64,000 nucleotides of DNA from Paraburkholderia sprentiae WSM5005 (GTDB lineage Bacteria; Pseudomonadota; Gammaproteobacteria; Burkholderiales; Burkholderiaceae): positions 620,001 through 684,000 of the forward strand of contig NZ_CP017562.2 of NCBI RefSeq assembly GCF_001865575.2, written 5' to 3'. The notes beneath the pieces are model-generated. The model was given only the letters and a program-made list of their open reading frames with translations, was not told where the DNA came from and did no database searches. Positions 47,101 through 55,979 of the stretch are shown here, one piece after another; position 1 is the stretch's first letter; the number at the start of each line of letters is the position of its first letter. The position numbers were made by a program, and so were the translations under genes.

Positions 47101-47502
47101 ATGACCAAATCCACCAGAAAGCAGCAATCTCCGTCCCGCCCCCCTGTAGACGCTCTCCAGTATGAACAGCTCGCGCTGGCCGCCTTCCATCTTTGCGACC
47201 GGCAGGGGCAGCAACTCCGACATCTGATTACACTTGCGACCTCGATGTTCAGGAGTCCTGCTGTGACTGTCGCGGAAAGACACGAACACCGCAACCTGCT
47301 GGAACTGATGATCCAGATCGGCGAGAACTATCACTCGACCAACCGCTGCGATCAGGAACTGTTCACGCTGCTTGCGCTCGACGCCAAGGGACTTCCTCAC
47401 CGCCAACTGACGCCGGCGGACGCCGCAGCGATTCTTGCTGACGCTGCGCAGGGCGCGAACGGGAAACTGGCGGCTATGGACGCTTCATGGACAAAGCACT
47501 AA
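47101..47502 (+). CDS. Hypothetical phage-like protein
   Basis: A 133-residue polar, mostly helical protein (LALAAFHLCDRQGQQLRHLIT, RNLLELMIQIGENYH). The start ATG 47101 immediately follows the candidate C4-like RNA, the usual position of the controlled gene in phage elements. No family is recognised. It is followed by a clear terminator. Confidence 0.6.
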   Translation: MTKSTRKQQSPSRPPVDALQYEQLALAAFHLCDRQGQQLRHLITLATSMFRSPAVTVAERHEHRNLLELMIQIGENYHSTNRCDQELFTLLALDAKGLPHRQLTPADAAAILADAAQGANGKLAAMDASWTKH

Positions 47503-47524
47503 CCGGCGTCAATCAATGCTGGAG

Positions 47525-47550
47525 AAGGTGGCTCAATGCCGCCTTTTTTT
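47525..47550 (+). terminator. Rho-independent terminator
   Basis: aaggtggc-tcaat-gccgcctt pairs over 8 bp with one G-U pair and is followed by seven T. It ends the small phage-like transcript 22 bp after the stop at 47502. Confidence 0.85.
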
Positions 47551-47713
47551 CATCGCTGCCGATGCAGAAACATGCCTCATGAATCTATTCCATCGTGCAT
47601 CTGTCAATGATTGTCAATTCCAGGCGATCTCGTTTTAAACCAGTTGACCCGGGAGGCGTTAGATGGTGACGTAGCGAGTTTGGTAAATACCTCACTGCTT
47701 TAACGGGCTAGAT

Positions 47714-50700
47714 ATGGCGGAATCTGATCGAATAACAAACTATCTGACAGGGCGGCAATCGGCGCATCTGAAGTTCATGCCGCGCAAGCCGCAGAAGGTT
47801 GACCGTGAGACGGGCAAGCCGAAACCGATGCCGCTTGCGTCGGTCGTGTCATGGGAAGTGCATGAGGAAATCTGTGAGCCGTATCGCATCAAGGCCGTGA
47901 TCACGACGACGGAGCCGGTCAGCAGAAAGAAGGTGCTCGGGCAGTTCGCAGAGTTCTCGATCCAGCCCGAGGATGGGCGCGGACTGCGCAGATTTAGCGG
48001 CTTTGTGTCGCGGTTTAATCTGGTGTCGGAATCGCGTGATGGTTGCACCTACCACGTGGTGGTTCGTCAGCGACTCGCCATGCTCGACGGCCCGAGCAAC
48101 TGCGTCACCTACCAGCGGATGGCATCGTGGGAAATCATCAAGTCAATCCTTGAACGCCACGACATCCGCTTCTCGATGCAGGTTGAATTTCGCCTGAGAC
48201 GTGAGCATCGGAGACATGACTTCCGTTTCCAGTACAACATGGGCGATTGGGCCTATATCAGGCTGGAAATGGAACAGGCTGGGCTGTTCTGCTTCACGAA
48301 GACCGGCGAGCATGGTGAAGTGCTGGTCATTGCCGATGATATCGACGGTTACGAACGGCCTCACGTCACTGTGCGTGACCGTCCAACTGCCGGGTTGTCA
48401 ACGTTCGAGGAGTCCATCTTTTCCTTCAGGGTGCATACCCGCACCGTGCCGGAGTCCTTTGTCGTTGCGGACTACAACCCGGAAAACGCCTGGGAGGTTC
48501 TTCGTGACGAAAGCGAGCCAGCCCGGGACGACCAGACAATGATCGGCCAGCCGTACGTCTGGGGCACGCATCACGGAGACGCCAAAGGTGCGAAGCGCGA
48601 GGCGCAGTTGCGGCATGAGGCGGCGCGTGCGCAGCAGGTGCGCTACAAGGTCAAATCGACCGTGCTCGAACTCAGGCCGGGTCGCCTCGTACGCTCGGAC
48701 CGGGCGCTTGAAGACACGAAATCGGGCATGGTCGTTACGAAGGTCGTGCATAGTGGTGCGCGGGACGCCAGCTACATGAACCGCTTCACCGCCGTTCCCG
48801 CCGACCGCCCCTACCGGATGGTGATCGATGAAAGCCGGTGGCCCCGCATACATGGCACACTCGGCGCAACGATATGTTCGCCTGATAAATACAAGTTTGC
48901 CTACCTGACTGACAAGGGGGAGTACATTGCGCGCTTTCATTGCGACTTCGGCCAATGGCCGAAGGGCGCCGAGAGCGTTCCCTTGCGGCTGGCGAAGCCA
49001 TTCTCGGGCAGGAACAACACCGGCATGCACATGCCCGCGCTGGAAGGCGATGAGGCTCTGGTGGGCTTTCGCGAAGGCAACCCGAACAAGCCGATCCTGG
49101 TGGGCTTCATGCCAAACAGCCAGCGTCCCGACCTCATCAATTCCTCACGGCGGCGCATGTCGCGCAACGAAATCCGTACGCAGTCTGGCAACAAGCTGTG
49201 GATGGATGACTGGGACAACCAGCAGGGAATCGAACTCAGCACCGAGCACTCGGGGCGCTCGCAGCTCAACCTCGGTTTCATACCGGACGGTGAACTGAAA
49301 GAGCGGGGAGCGGGCGCGGAGCTTCGCACGGCCGGTCACGCGGTCACGCGCGGAGGAGCCGGCGTGATGGTGACGGCGTACAACCAGGCCGGTGGCAGCG
49401 GCAAGGTGCTCGCCATGGACGAGACCGATGCGCAACTGACGGATCACCAGGTGTTCGCCAGGTCACTTGCGGATGCCGCCACGCCGTCGAAGGCGTCGCC
49501 TGCCGATATGGATGCGCAGCAGGCGATCCATGATGGCCTGAAGGAACTGAAGAAGCCTGGCGTCCTGGTCACGGGTCCAGGGCCGGCTGGCGTCGTTTCG
49601 GGGGGCGGGATGCACCTTGCCGCAGACGGCCCTATCATCGGCACCGCGAAGAAAGGCGTGCATTTCAGTACGCTCAGGCGTATCACCGCCGCAGCCGGAG
49701 ATGTGCTGTCGATGTTCGCGCAGAAGGGCATGAGCCTCATAACGTCGGCGGGGGATTTCGTCGCGCAGGCGCAGCGTGGCCGCATGCAGCTTGCTTCGCA
49801 GGAAGACATGTCCTTCGAGTCCGTCAACGGCGTGGTTCATGTGAAGGCAGCGAAGGAAATCATCCTGAACGTGAACGGCACCTACGTGAAGATCAGCGGG
49901 GGCGGCGTCGAGATCGGTTCGCGCGGCGGCGTGCTGTTCCGCACGGCTGGCGTGAAGGGGAGCGGGCCCGCGCAGATGGACCTGGGCGGCGCGGCGTTCG
50001 CTCCTGCGTTCGTGCCGTACACGACAGCGTGTGAAGTGTGGCGCACCAACCCGGCTTTCGTTCCTCCGCCCGCACCTGCGCCCGAGATGGACACAGCGGA
50101 GAACATGGTTGCGCCTGCACCCGATGCGGGCGGGGTGGCACCATCACCGCTTGGCGACTTTTTCTCGCGTAAATCCAGTGATGCTCTGCCGCCAGGCGCG
50201 TCTGCTTATTCGCCGTTTGACGGGAAGCCCTCAAATGTGGATTCAGGGATTCCTAAAGCCAAGACCACACTGAATAGTCCCGACGATCAGCCGAAGGCTG
50301 CTGTTGCGCCTGATCCCATCAAGCTGGTGAACGCTGTTCCCTGTGACTGGAAAAGCACGGATTTGAAAGCTGATGTCGAGCAGCATGTCGAAGCTAAATC
50401 GTATTTGGGCATGCTGGATAACCGGACGCCTTGGATGAGCGACGATAAAACGACGCAGTACCGGGGCGGTGGTTCGAGAGATTCAAATTTCGAATTTGCG
50501 TACAGCGAGCAGGACAAGGCGATTACCTGCACCGTTCGTGTGATGCTGATTCCGATGGATCTGTTTCCGGTTGATGGAACTGGAAAGCGTGATCTTACGG
50601 CTGACGATCAGACGATTCCGTACAATTTTTCCGCTCATTCGACAATGACGCTTGGCTCTATACGCAAGGGTGTCAAAATGGACTATCGCGATTCGGTGGG

Positions 50701-51289
50701 AGATAAATACGATCTCATCGCGCTGAAAAGTCGTATCGAAGCGGTGCTGAATCAGGGCGGCTACAAGCTGATCCTGGACGGTTGCTCCAAGGGGGCGGCA
50801 TGCGGATGCCGGGTGAAGGTCAACTTCAAGGTTGATTTCCGCTTATCGATCAGAGGTGCGCCGGTCAGCGGATTCAAGGAGCACGTCTCCCTCCATCTGT
50901 ACCCCTCCGTCCTTCGGGCGGATACATCCTCATGGGGGGAGCAGCATAAATGGCAAGACCAGAATCAGGTAATACATGATTATCCAATTGCGAATGTCGA
51001 AGCGCATGAGTGCGGCCATTATTTCAATTTCCCCGATGAATACTACGACCAGGGCGGTTGGCTTCACGAAACCTATATCAAGGATGGGCGGATCGATTTT
51101 TCACTGGTCGATGCAAAAGCAGGAACCCTGGCGTGGCAAGGGCGTTCGCAGACAAATCTGATGGGCTATGGCGCCAACCTGCCGTTGCAGAAGGGTCGCG
51201 CGACGATCAAGCCATATTACCTGGAATATGTGCGGCGTCAGTATTCGCTTGCGACGAACAAGTTGTGGAGGGTTGGCTATGAATCATAA
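47714..51289 (+). CDS. T6SS spike VgrG with C-terminal metzincin-like zinc protease domain
   Basis: A 1191-residue VgrG. It has the gp27-like region (FQYNMGDWAYIRLEMEQAGLF), the gp5/OB region with HMPALEGDEALVGFREGNPNKPILVGF, and a DUF2345-like beta-prism stretch (about 600-750). A Pro/Ala linker (about 775-870) leads to the C-terminal domain. That domain has HECGHYFNFPD (His1098, Glu1099, His1102, Asp1108) and a Met-turn-like NLMGYG (Met1150), so the zinc-protease core HExxHxxNxxD is complete. The C-terminal third is AT-richer. It is a specialised VgrG effector, with immunity and PAAR genes following. Confidence 0.92.
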   Translation: MAESDRITNYLTGRQSAHLKFMPRKPQKVDRETGKPKPMPLASVVSWEVHEEICEPYRIKAVITTTEPVSRKKVLGQFAEFSIQPEDGRGLRRFSGFVSRFNLVSESRDGCTYHVVVRQRLAMLDGPSNCVTYQRMASWEIIKSILERHDIRFSMQVEFRLRREHRRHDFRFQYNMGDWAYIRLEMEQAGLFCFTKTGEHGEVLVIADDIDGYERPHVTVRDRPTAGLSTFEESIFSFRVHTRTVPESFVVADYNPENAWEVLRDESEPARDDQTMIGQPYVWGTHHGDAKGAKREAQLRHEAARAQQVRYKVKSTVLELRPGRLVRSDRALEDTKSGMVVTKVVHSGARDASYMNRFTAVPADRPYRMVIDESRWPRIHGTLGATICSPDKYKFAYLTDKGEYIARFHCDFGQWPKGAESVPLRLAKPFSGRNNTGMHMPALEGDEALVGFREGNPNKPILVGFMPNSQRPDLINSSRRRMSRNEIRTQSGNKLWMDDWDNQQGIELSTEHSGRSQLNLGFIPDGELKERGAGAELRTAGHAVTRGGAGVMVTAYNQAGGSGKVLAMDETDAQLTDHQVFARSLADAATPSKASPADMDAQQAIHDGLKELKKPGVLVTGPGPAGVVSGGGMHLAADGPIIGTAKKGVHFSTLRRITAAAGDVLSMFAQKGMSLITSAGDFVAQAQRGRMQLASQEDMSFESVNGVVHVKAAKEIILNVNGTYVKISGGGVEIGSRGGVLFRTAGVKGSGPAQMDLGGAAFAPAFVPYTTACEVWRTNPAFVPPPAPAPEMDTAENMVAPAPDAGGVAPSPLGDFFSRKSSDALPPGASAYSPFDGKPSNVDSGIPKAKTTLNSPDDQPKAAVAPDPIKLVNAVPCDWKSTDLKADVEQHVEAKSYLGMLDNRTPWMSDDKTTQYRGGGSRDSNFEFAYSEQDKAITCTVRVMLIPMDLFPVDGTGKRDLTADDQTIPYNFSAHSTMTLGSIRKGVKMDYRDSVGDKYDLIALKSRIEAVLNQGGYKLILDGCSKGAACGCRVKVNFKVDFRLSIRGAPVSGFKEHVSLHLYPSVLRADTSSWGEQHKWQDQNQVIHDYPIANVEAHECGHYFNFPDEYYDQGGWLHETYIKDGRIDFSLVDAKAGTLAWQGRSQTNLMGYGANLPLQKGRATIKPYYLEYVRRQYSLATNKLWRVGYES

Positions 51290-52712
51290 TTCATGGATCA
51301 GGCATTTGGGGCATGCGGCTCTCGCCTTGTATATGCTTGGAAGCAATGCACACGCTGAGGCAGTAAACGCGGAGAATCAATCGATGCAATTTAGCTATAC
51401 GACAAATGGCGCTGCGGATGGCAGCATTAACACCTATGGGAACAATTCAATATCAGTTTCGGGCGATACCTTAAGGGTTCAGATTGGTAACTCCTCGCTG
51501 GATCGAAATATCAATGGGGTCGGAATATTTGAGTTGAAACTGTTGAACCAGAATCTGGAAGATGCCAAGAAACTTGCGGAATTGCTATGCTCGCCGAAAG
51601 ACCCGAAAAGCGATGTGACGATTCCCGATCTTTACATCGCGAAATGTGGTGGGGAGATGAGAAGCAGTTACGTGAGAGATTTTAATCGCGATGTCGTGAG
51701 CAAGATTGCTGATCTGGTGGACTCGCTTACAAATGCGGGGGTCCAAGGGACAAAGGTTGTGAAACTCGACGTTTCACTTGTTTCAATCGAGCGTGCTAGA
51801 GATGGATTTCTGGTTTCCGTTAGTTTTAGCAATAGCGGCGACTACCTTATCAAGTTCAAGACGCCAGATAAATGGGATACTCGAATGGGGAAGCGTATGG
51901 CTATTTTGGGTGTAAATGGTGCGCAGGTAAATTCTCGGAAAGATAAGTTTGCCCTTGCGTTGGCGGGCCAGCCTCTTGTCGATTCAGCACAATTTCCTAG
52001 TGGAGAGATTGAACTTGCCCCCCATAGCTTCATAGTGGTGAAGCTAAAGACTAATTCCATCGAAAAATTTTCTGCTGGCGAATACAATTTAAACGCGGGT
52101 GCATTCATGGACATAGAGGTCGTCGGAATCCAGTCCAGCCTGTTGCGTGTCGATTTCCATTCAGACTACAAGAAGCCGACCCGGATCACGTTCGACCGCG
52201 ACTATCCTTCGACACCCGAGGAACGCGAACAGTGGGAAGCGACGCGACGCGCCGAGATGTCGTTTCGGCCGGTCAAGCCTGGCGAGACTTTCGCGGAGGA
52301 CGGTCTGTATCGCGCGGTGACGCTGATTCACGGTGGCCGTTATTGCAGTCTCCAGGTCAAGCCGTTCAAGGCTGGGGACGTCGCCACCACCGAGAACGTG
52401 AAGATGCCGATGGAGAACGGGAACGGCGTCAACATCAACGGGCCGGCGCAATGGGAGTGGGAAGCTACCGCGCCGACACCGGTCAAGCAGTGGTCGTTTG
52501 ACATGATCGAGGATACCGTGCAGTTCTGCGGGGCGGGTTCGACCTGTCCGCGCAGCGGGCGCTGGGTGGCGCGCATCCCGACGGGATCGGATTTCTTGCG
52601 CCCGGAATACCGCCATGACCTGTCGAGCCTCGTGACGCTGCGGCGCGGCCAGCCGATGCCCTCGATCAAGGGTGCGGGCGAGCGGGCCGATTGGGAATGG
52701 GTGGGAGCCTGA
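51279..52712 (+). CDS. Exported protein overlapping VgrG, probable immunity or accessory protein
   Basis: A 477-residue protein. ATG 51279 (gtggaggg upstream) overlaps the VgrG stop by 11 nt in another frame. The signal peptide ends near NAHAEA (about residue 27). The first 290 residues are AT-rich and novel (FSYTTNGAADGSINTYGNN). After about 52150 the GC rises and the sequence (FRPVKPGETFAEDGLYRAVTL) reads like a conserved domain. Periplasmic location and tight coupling fit an immunity protein against a periplasm-acting protease. No experimental basis. Confidence 0.8.
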   Translation: MNHNSWIRHLGHAALALYMLGSNAHAEAVNAENQSMQFSYTTNGAADGSINTYGNNSISVSGDTLRVQIGNSSLDRNINGVGIFELKLLNQNLEDAKKLAELLCSPKDPKSDVTIPDLYIAKCGGEMRSSYVRDFNRDVVSKIADLVDSLTNAGVQGTKVVKLDVSLVSIERARDGFLVSVSFSNSGDYLIKFKTPDKWDTRMGKRMAILGVNGAQVNSRKDKFALALAGQPLVDSAQFPSGEIELAPHSFIVVKLKTNSIEKFSAGEYNLNAGAFMDIEVVGIQSSLLRVDFHSDYKKPTRITFDRDYPSTPEEREQWEATRRAEMSFRPVKPGETFAEDGLYRAVTLIHGGRYCSLQVKPFKAGDVATTENVKMPMENGNGVNINGPAQWEWEATAPTPVKQWSFDMIEDTVQFCGAGSTCPRSGRWVARIPTGSDFLRPEYRHDLSSLVTLRRGQPMPSIKGAGERADWEWVGA

Positions 52713-52713
52713 G

Positions 52714-52998
52714 ATGGGAGCACGCGCCCATATTTTCGAAGGCGACCGCAGCACCGCTGGCGGAACCGTCGCCGATGGTATCGATGGCACCGGCTACAAC
52801 GGACGCAGGATGGGCTATATCGGCGCGCCGGTAATCTGCCCTGCTTGCGGCACTACCGGAAGGATAGGCCGTAACGGTGAGCGCTTCGAACAGGACTGGT
52901 ACGGCAAGGTGCCCGCGCTGGAGAACGACTTCTGCCTGTGCGCCTGTAACCCGAAACCCAGGCTGCTTGCCTCGCAGCACGAGTGGACGGCTGACTGA
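52714..52998 (+). CDS. PAAR-domain protein (T6SS spike tip)
   Basis: A 94-residue protein with the PAAR-like fold: GARAHIFEGDRSTAGGTVADG, GAPVICPACGTTGRI and the C-terminal CLCACNPKPRLLASQHEW. PAAR proteins sharpen the VgrG trimer tip and can carry effectors. There is no extra toxin domain here. It starts 1 bp after the previous stop (52712), so it is in the same operon. Confidence 0.88.
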   Translation: MGARAHIFEGDRSTAGGTVADGIDGTGYNGRRMGYIGAPVICPACGTTGRIGRNGERFEQDWYGKVPALENDFCLCACNPKPRLLASQHEWTAD

Positions 52999-53009
52999 CA
53001 GGAGGCTGG

Positions 53010-54452
53010 ATGAGTTTTCGCTGGAACCCGCAGTTTCCGTCCGAGCGGGCGACCTTTAAGCCGCTGCCCCTCTGGTTCTATCTGCTGCTGTACCTGATTG
53101 TCGAGGGTGTCGCACTCGCCCTGGTGGTGCCTGGCCTCCCAAGAGGGGCGATCCCTTGGGACACGGTCCTGCATTACGCGGTCGCGGTGCCGTTTTTCTG
53201 CTGGCTGGCACTAAGTTGTACGGTGTACTGGTTATCGTATGACATCCCGGCGACGCAGGCCGCAGAACACAACTCGGCACGCTGGCACCAGATGACCGGC
53301 TGGCAGCGGCAAAGCCGCTCGGGCGTGGCGGTGCTCGACAGCGTGATCCTCACGCCCGAGCCGGACCTGGCCGAGCGCATGCTGTCGCTCGAAGGCTCGC
53401 CGCCCGAGAATCCCGGCAAGGTCATGGCGCTGGCAGACATAGAGGCAGCAGATGACGGCTCGCGTTTGAACAGCCTGCTGGATGCCCTGCTTACGCCGCT
53501 GGCCGCGAAGCTCGCGTCGGCGGCGAAAGGCGGATCGTTCGAGATCGTGGTGCAGTGCGACCACCAGGTACTGTCGAACGAGGTTCTGGAAGCGTGGGCC
53601 AGGCTGACGCTTCCGGGCAAGCCTGTTGTACGGTGGCTTGATAACCGCCGCGACGTTGGCTTTGCGGACACGTGGTTCGAAAGCAAGGCCAGTTACTGGC
53701 CCTATCATTCGCAGGACACAACGCCGAAGTATCGCCTCGTGCTCGCCTGGCATCTGAACAAGAGCGGGCCAGACGTTGGGCGCACCGATTCTGAAGCGGC
53801 GGTGGCCCTGCTGCTGGGGTCGCCCGCACTCATGCGCGACAAGCCAGACCTGAAACGCCAGGCGTGGCTGCTGCGCCAGATTGACGGCGACGCCGACCAG
53901 GCAGACCGCCTGCTAGCCTTGCTGCTGAAAGCGGGACAGGTGCCCCCCGATAGTATCCGTCACTTCTGGCACAGTGGACTCAAGGGGCTGGCACAGCATG
54001 CGACCCTTGGCGCTGTCAGGGAGTCCGGCCTGAAGATAGAGGCGCACGCGCTCGAGCCGGCCATCGGTCCGCAGGCTCCCGTGGCGCGCTGGGTGATTCA
54101 GGCGCTGGCCGCGAAGATGGCGCAATTCGGCCAGGGGCCACAGCTCATTGCGTTGCGCCACGCGCAGGGTGTCGCGCTGAATCTGGTGGCGAAGGAACCG
54201 GCTCCGGTGGACGTGTCATGGAAGGATGAATACGGCTACAGGCCGCTATTGGGTCCTGAAGTCGGCGCGCTCGCGTCGTTCTGGATGGTCAGCATGCTGC
54301 TGTCACCGGAAAAGGGCTGGAGTTCGACGGACACCCTTGTCACGTGCGGCACCATTCTTTTGATGGTGGTGTTTTTCTTCATCCGTCATTCTGGGCTTTT
54401 CGCACGGATGGTGGAATCGACAGTGGACTTTGTGGCGAGCATTGTCGGATGA
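53010..54452 (+). CDS. Membrane protein of the VgrG/PAAR cluster
   Basis: A 480-residue protein. Two N-terminal membrane helices lie at about 22-42 and 55-75, and two C-terminal ones at about 425-442 and 445-462. The middle (about 90-400) is a soluble domain. The start is 11 bp after the PAAR gene and has caggaggctgg upstream. I do not recognise the family. It is co-transcribed with T6SS tip genes, so it may be a loading or anchoring factor, or an additional effector. Confidence 0.8.
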   Translation: MSFRWNPQFPSERATFKPLPLWFYLLLYLIVEGVALALVVPGLPRGAIPWDTVLHYAVAVPFFCWLALSCTVYWLSYDIPATQAAEHNSARWHQMTGWQRQSRSGVAVLDSVILTPEPDLAERMLSLEGSPPENPGKVMALADIEAADDGSRLNSLLDALLTPLAAKLASAAKGGSFEIVVQCDHQVLSNEVLEAWARLTLPGKPVVRWLDNRRDVGFADTWFESKASYWPYHSQDTTPKYRLVLAWHLNKSGPDVGRTDSEAAVALLLGSPALMRDKPDLKRQAWLLRQIDGDADQADRLLALLLKAGQVPPDSIRHFWHSGLKGLAQHATLGAVRESGLKIEAHALEPAIGPQAPVARWVIQALAAKMAQFGQGPQLIALRHAQGVALNLVAKEPAPVDVSWKDEYGYRPLLGPEVGALASFWMVSMLLSPEKGWSSTDTLVTCGTILLMVVFFFIRHSGLFARMVESTVDFVASIVG

Positions 54453-54594
54453 TCAGCAGTAGAACTATCTGCCGAGACCCTGTTCGCCGGGACGCCGATC
54501 TACGAGCCGTCAGATTTTCCCACTGCGCGCGTGACGCTCGGTTTCCACCTGACGGCGCAGTTCTGACCCGCGCGGTGCGGCGGGGCGCTGCGAA

Positions 54595-54792
54595 TTACTG
54601 GACCCGCCTGATCCTGTACAGCCGTATGCTCTCGCCCGTGCCCGAGTGGTGCAACGCAAGCCACAGGTCCAGATCGTATTCGCGTGAAGGGCGGAGCTGG
54701 TCGACCAGCCAGGTAAGCGAGCCGGTCACGAGCCTGCCCGCACGGCTCGCTGGACGGTGTCCGCGCTTTTCGCACTGCGGCTGCCCGATCAT
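54595..54792 (-). CDS. Small basic hypothetical protein
   Basis: A 65-residue protein, Arg-rich, with ATG 54792 preceded by ggagggcgagcgtc. It has the short helical core YDLDLWLALHHSGTGESIRLY. It lies behind the RHH-like gene in the same direction, 194 bp apart. It may be a remnant of a mobile element. Confidence 0.45.
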   Translation of the reverse strand: MIGQPQCEKRGHRPASRAGRLVTGSLTWLVDQLRPSREYDLDLWLALHHSGTGESIRLYRIRRVQ

Positions 54793-54986
54793 GACGCTCG
54801 CCCTCCCTTTGCGTCGCCTGCGCACGGATGGTTCCGATGCCTCGCAGCCGGGTCGCCGCCTGCGGTAAGCACGCGGCGGTGCCGGCCTCCTGGTCCCGTG
54901 TCATCGCCGCCGGAATCGTGCGTCGGGTGCTTGCAGGGGCCCGCCATGCCGGGGCATCAGATCGGCCGTCATCACGCTCCGGCCGT

Positions 54987-55193
54987 TCATTCCCGCCTTC
55001 GCAACAGATCGTCCACGAACAGACTGGCGCCGACCGAAAACAGTGCTGAACGCGTGAGCCCGTGCCGCCGGGCATGCGTGTCGATGCGTCTGAGCAGATC
55101 GCGGTCGCCAGTGATGGTGATTTTCTTTTTTCCCGCCCCCGCGTATTCGTCGTCCCCGTGTGCCCGGTCGGGTTCCGGTCTTTCTGTTGCCAT
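54987..55193 (-). CDS. Ribbon-helix-helix-like small protein
   Basis: A 68-residue protein. The C-terminal half KKKITITGDRDLLRRIDTHA plus RHGLTRSALFSVGASLFV matches the beta-helix-helix pattern of MetJ/Arc and HicB-tail DNA-binding domains. The start at 55193 has ggaggcgaa upstream. There is no toxin partner of known type next to it, and it abuts the right repeat. It may control a lost neighbour. Confidence 0.65.
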   Translation of the reverse strand: MATERPEPDRAHGDDEYAGAGKKKITITGDRDLLRRIDTHARRHGLTRSALFSVGASLFVDDLLRRRE

Positions 55194-55209
55194 TTCGCCT
55201 CCGCAGTCG

Positions 55210-55505
55210 GTGCCCCCGCACATTTCACCCTGGTGACAAAGCCGTCATCCTTCCCACTCCGCACTGCGTGCGTCGCGGACGGGGCTGCCAGGGAAACCGA
55301 CCGATGGTTTTGGAACGAGGTTTCGGCGCGCGCAGCGCCGCCGGAAGAATGACTGCTTTGTCACTACCGCCGAATGTGCGGGAGCACGGATTCCAGATGC
55401 ACCACTGCCGGAGGCGGACCGAGGGACCCGCTTAAGAATTGGCGGTGTGAGCTGTCTTCTTTGCTTACTTTCTTTGCAGCAGCAAAGAAAGTGAGTGCCG
55501 CCCCG
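55210..55505. repeat. Dispersed palindromic repeat, right copy
   Basis: The segment 55210-55475 repeats 42672-42936 in direct orientation. Its right arm, 55451-55505, is a perfect inverted copy of the 55-bp left arm at 42553-42607. The left arm is missing here, replaced at 55209 by the RHH gene side. Together the copies suggest the island lies between two halves of this repeat. Confidence 0.82.
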
Positions 55506-55979
55506 CACAGGGAAAACGTCGAGTCTCACGCGAAAATCGCCAGAACCCTTATCCATCAAGGCCTCGACGGCGATTATAGCCGGTTGGCGAGGGGCAAAAT
55601 TACGGCGCGGGGACTACGTGGGGACTATTGCCGCGCGTTCACAGCGCGACCGCCAGAATCGCCGGAGTCCCCTGCTGGACGGGGTTTCAGCGAACGCGGC
55701 GCGCATAGCGGCCTTCTGGACGTCCCGCGCTCGCAGATAGCTGTGACACACGGCTCGCGCGCGCCAGCGCCACCACGAACCGAATTTGGCGCCGGCTGCG
55801 GGCCTTCTCAGCCACATCACCTTCGCGCGCTCGAGCTTCGTCGTCAGCAATTCAACGGTCGGTCTGCGGTCGGTCGCTAATGGTAGGATGGTTTTGACCA
55901 GCATTCACGTCTCCCGTTGCCGGCAAGCAGCCAGCCGGGACGAATGAACGTCTAGCCTCCTATAAACACATCACCTGCC
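55506..55979. other. Non-coding boundary region right of the repeat
   Basis: 474 bp with no supported gene. It holds a tandem ggggacta (55609-55616 and 55620-55627) and a possible AT-rich promoter near 55940-55975 for the next gene. A minus frame at 55614-55904 is Arg-rich and has no recognisable family. Confidence 0.4.

Noticed and set aside
47714..54452. Idea that a whole T6SS locus is present
   Set aside because: Only VgrG, PAAR and accessory genes are here; no sheath, ClpV, TssJKLM or Hcp gene is visible, so the secretion machine must be encoded elsewhere.
55609..55627. Tandem ggggacta considered as an attachment site
   Set aside because: Only 8 bp and no second copy seen elsewhere in the window; no tRNA next to it.
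55614..55904. Minus frame considered as an integrase remnant near the right repeat
   Set aside because: Only an Arg-rich stretch; no tyrosine-recombinase motif (RxxR or HxxR...Y) is visible.
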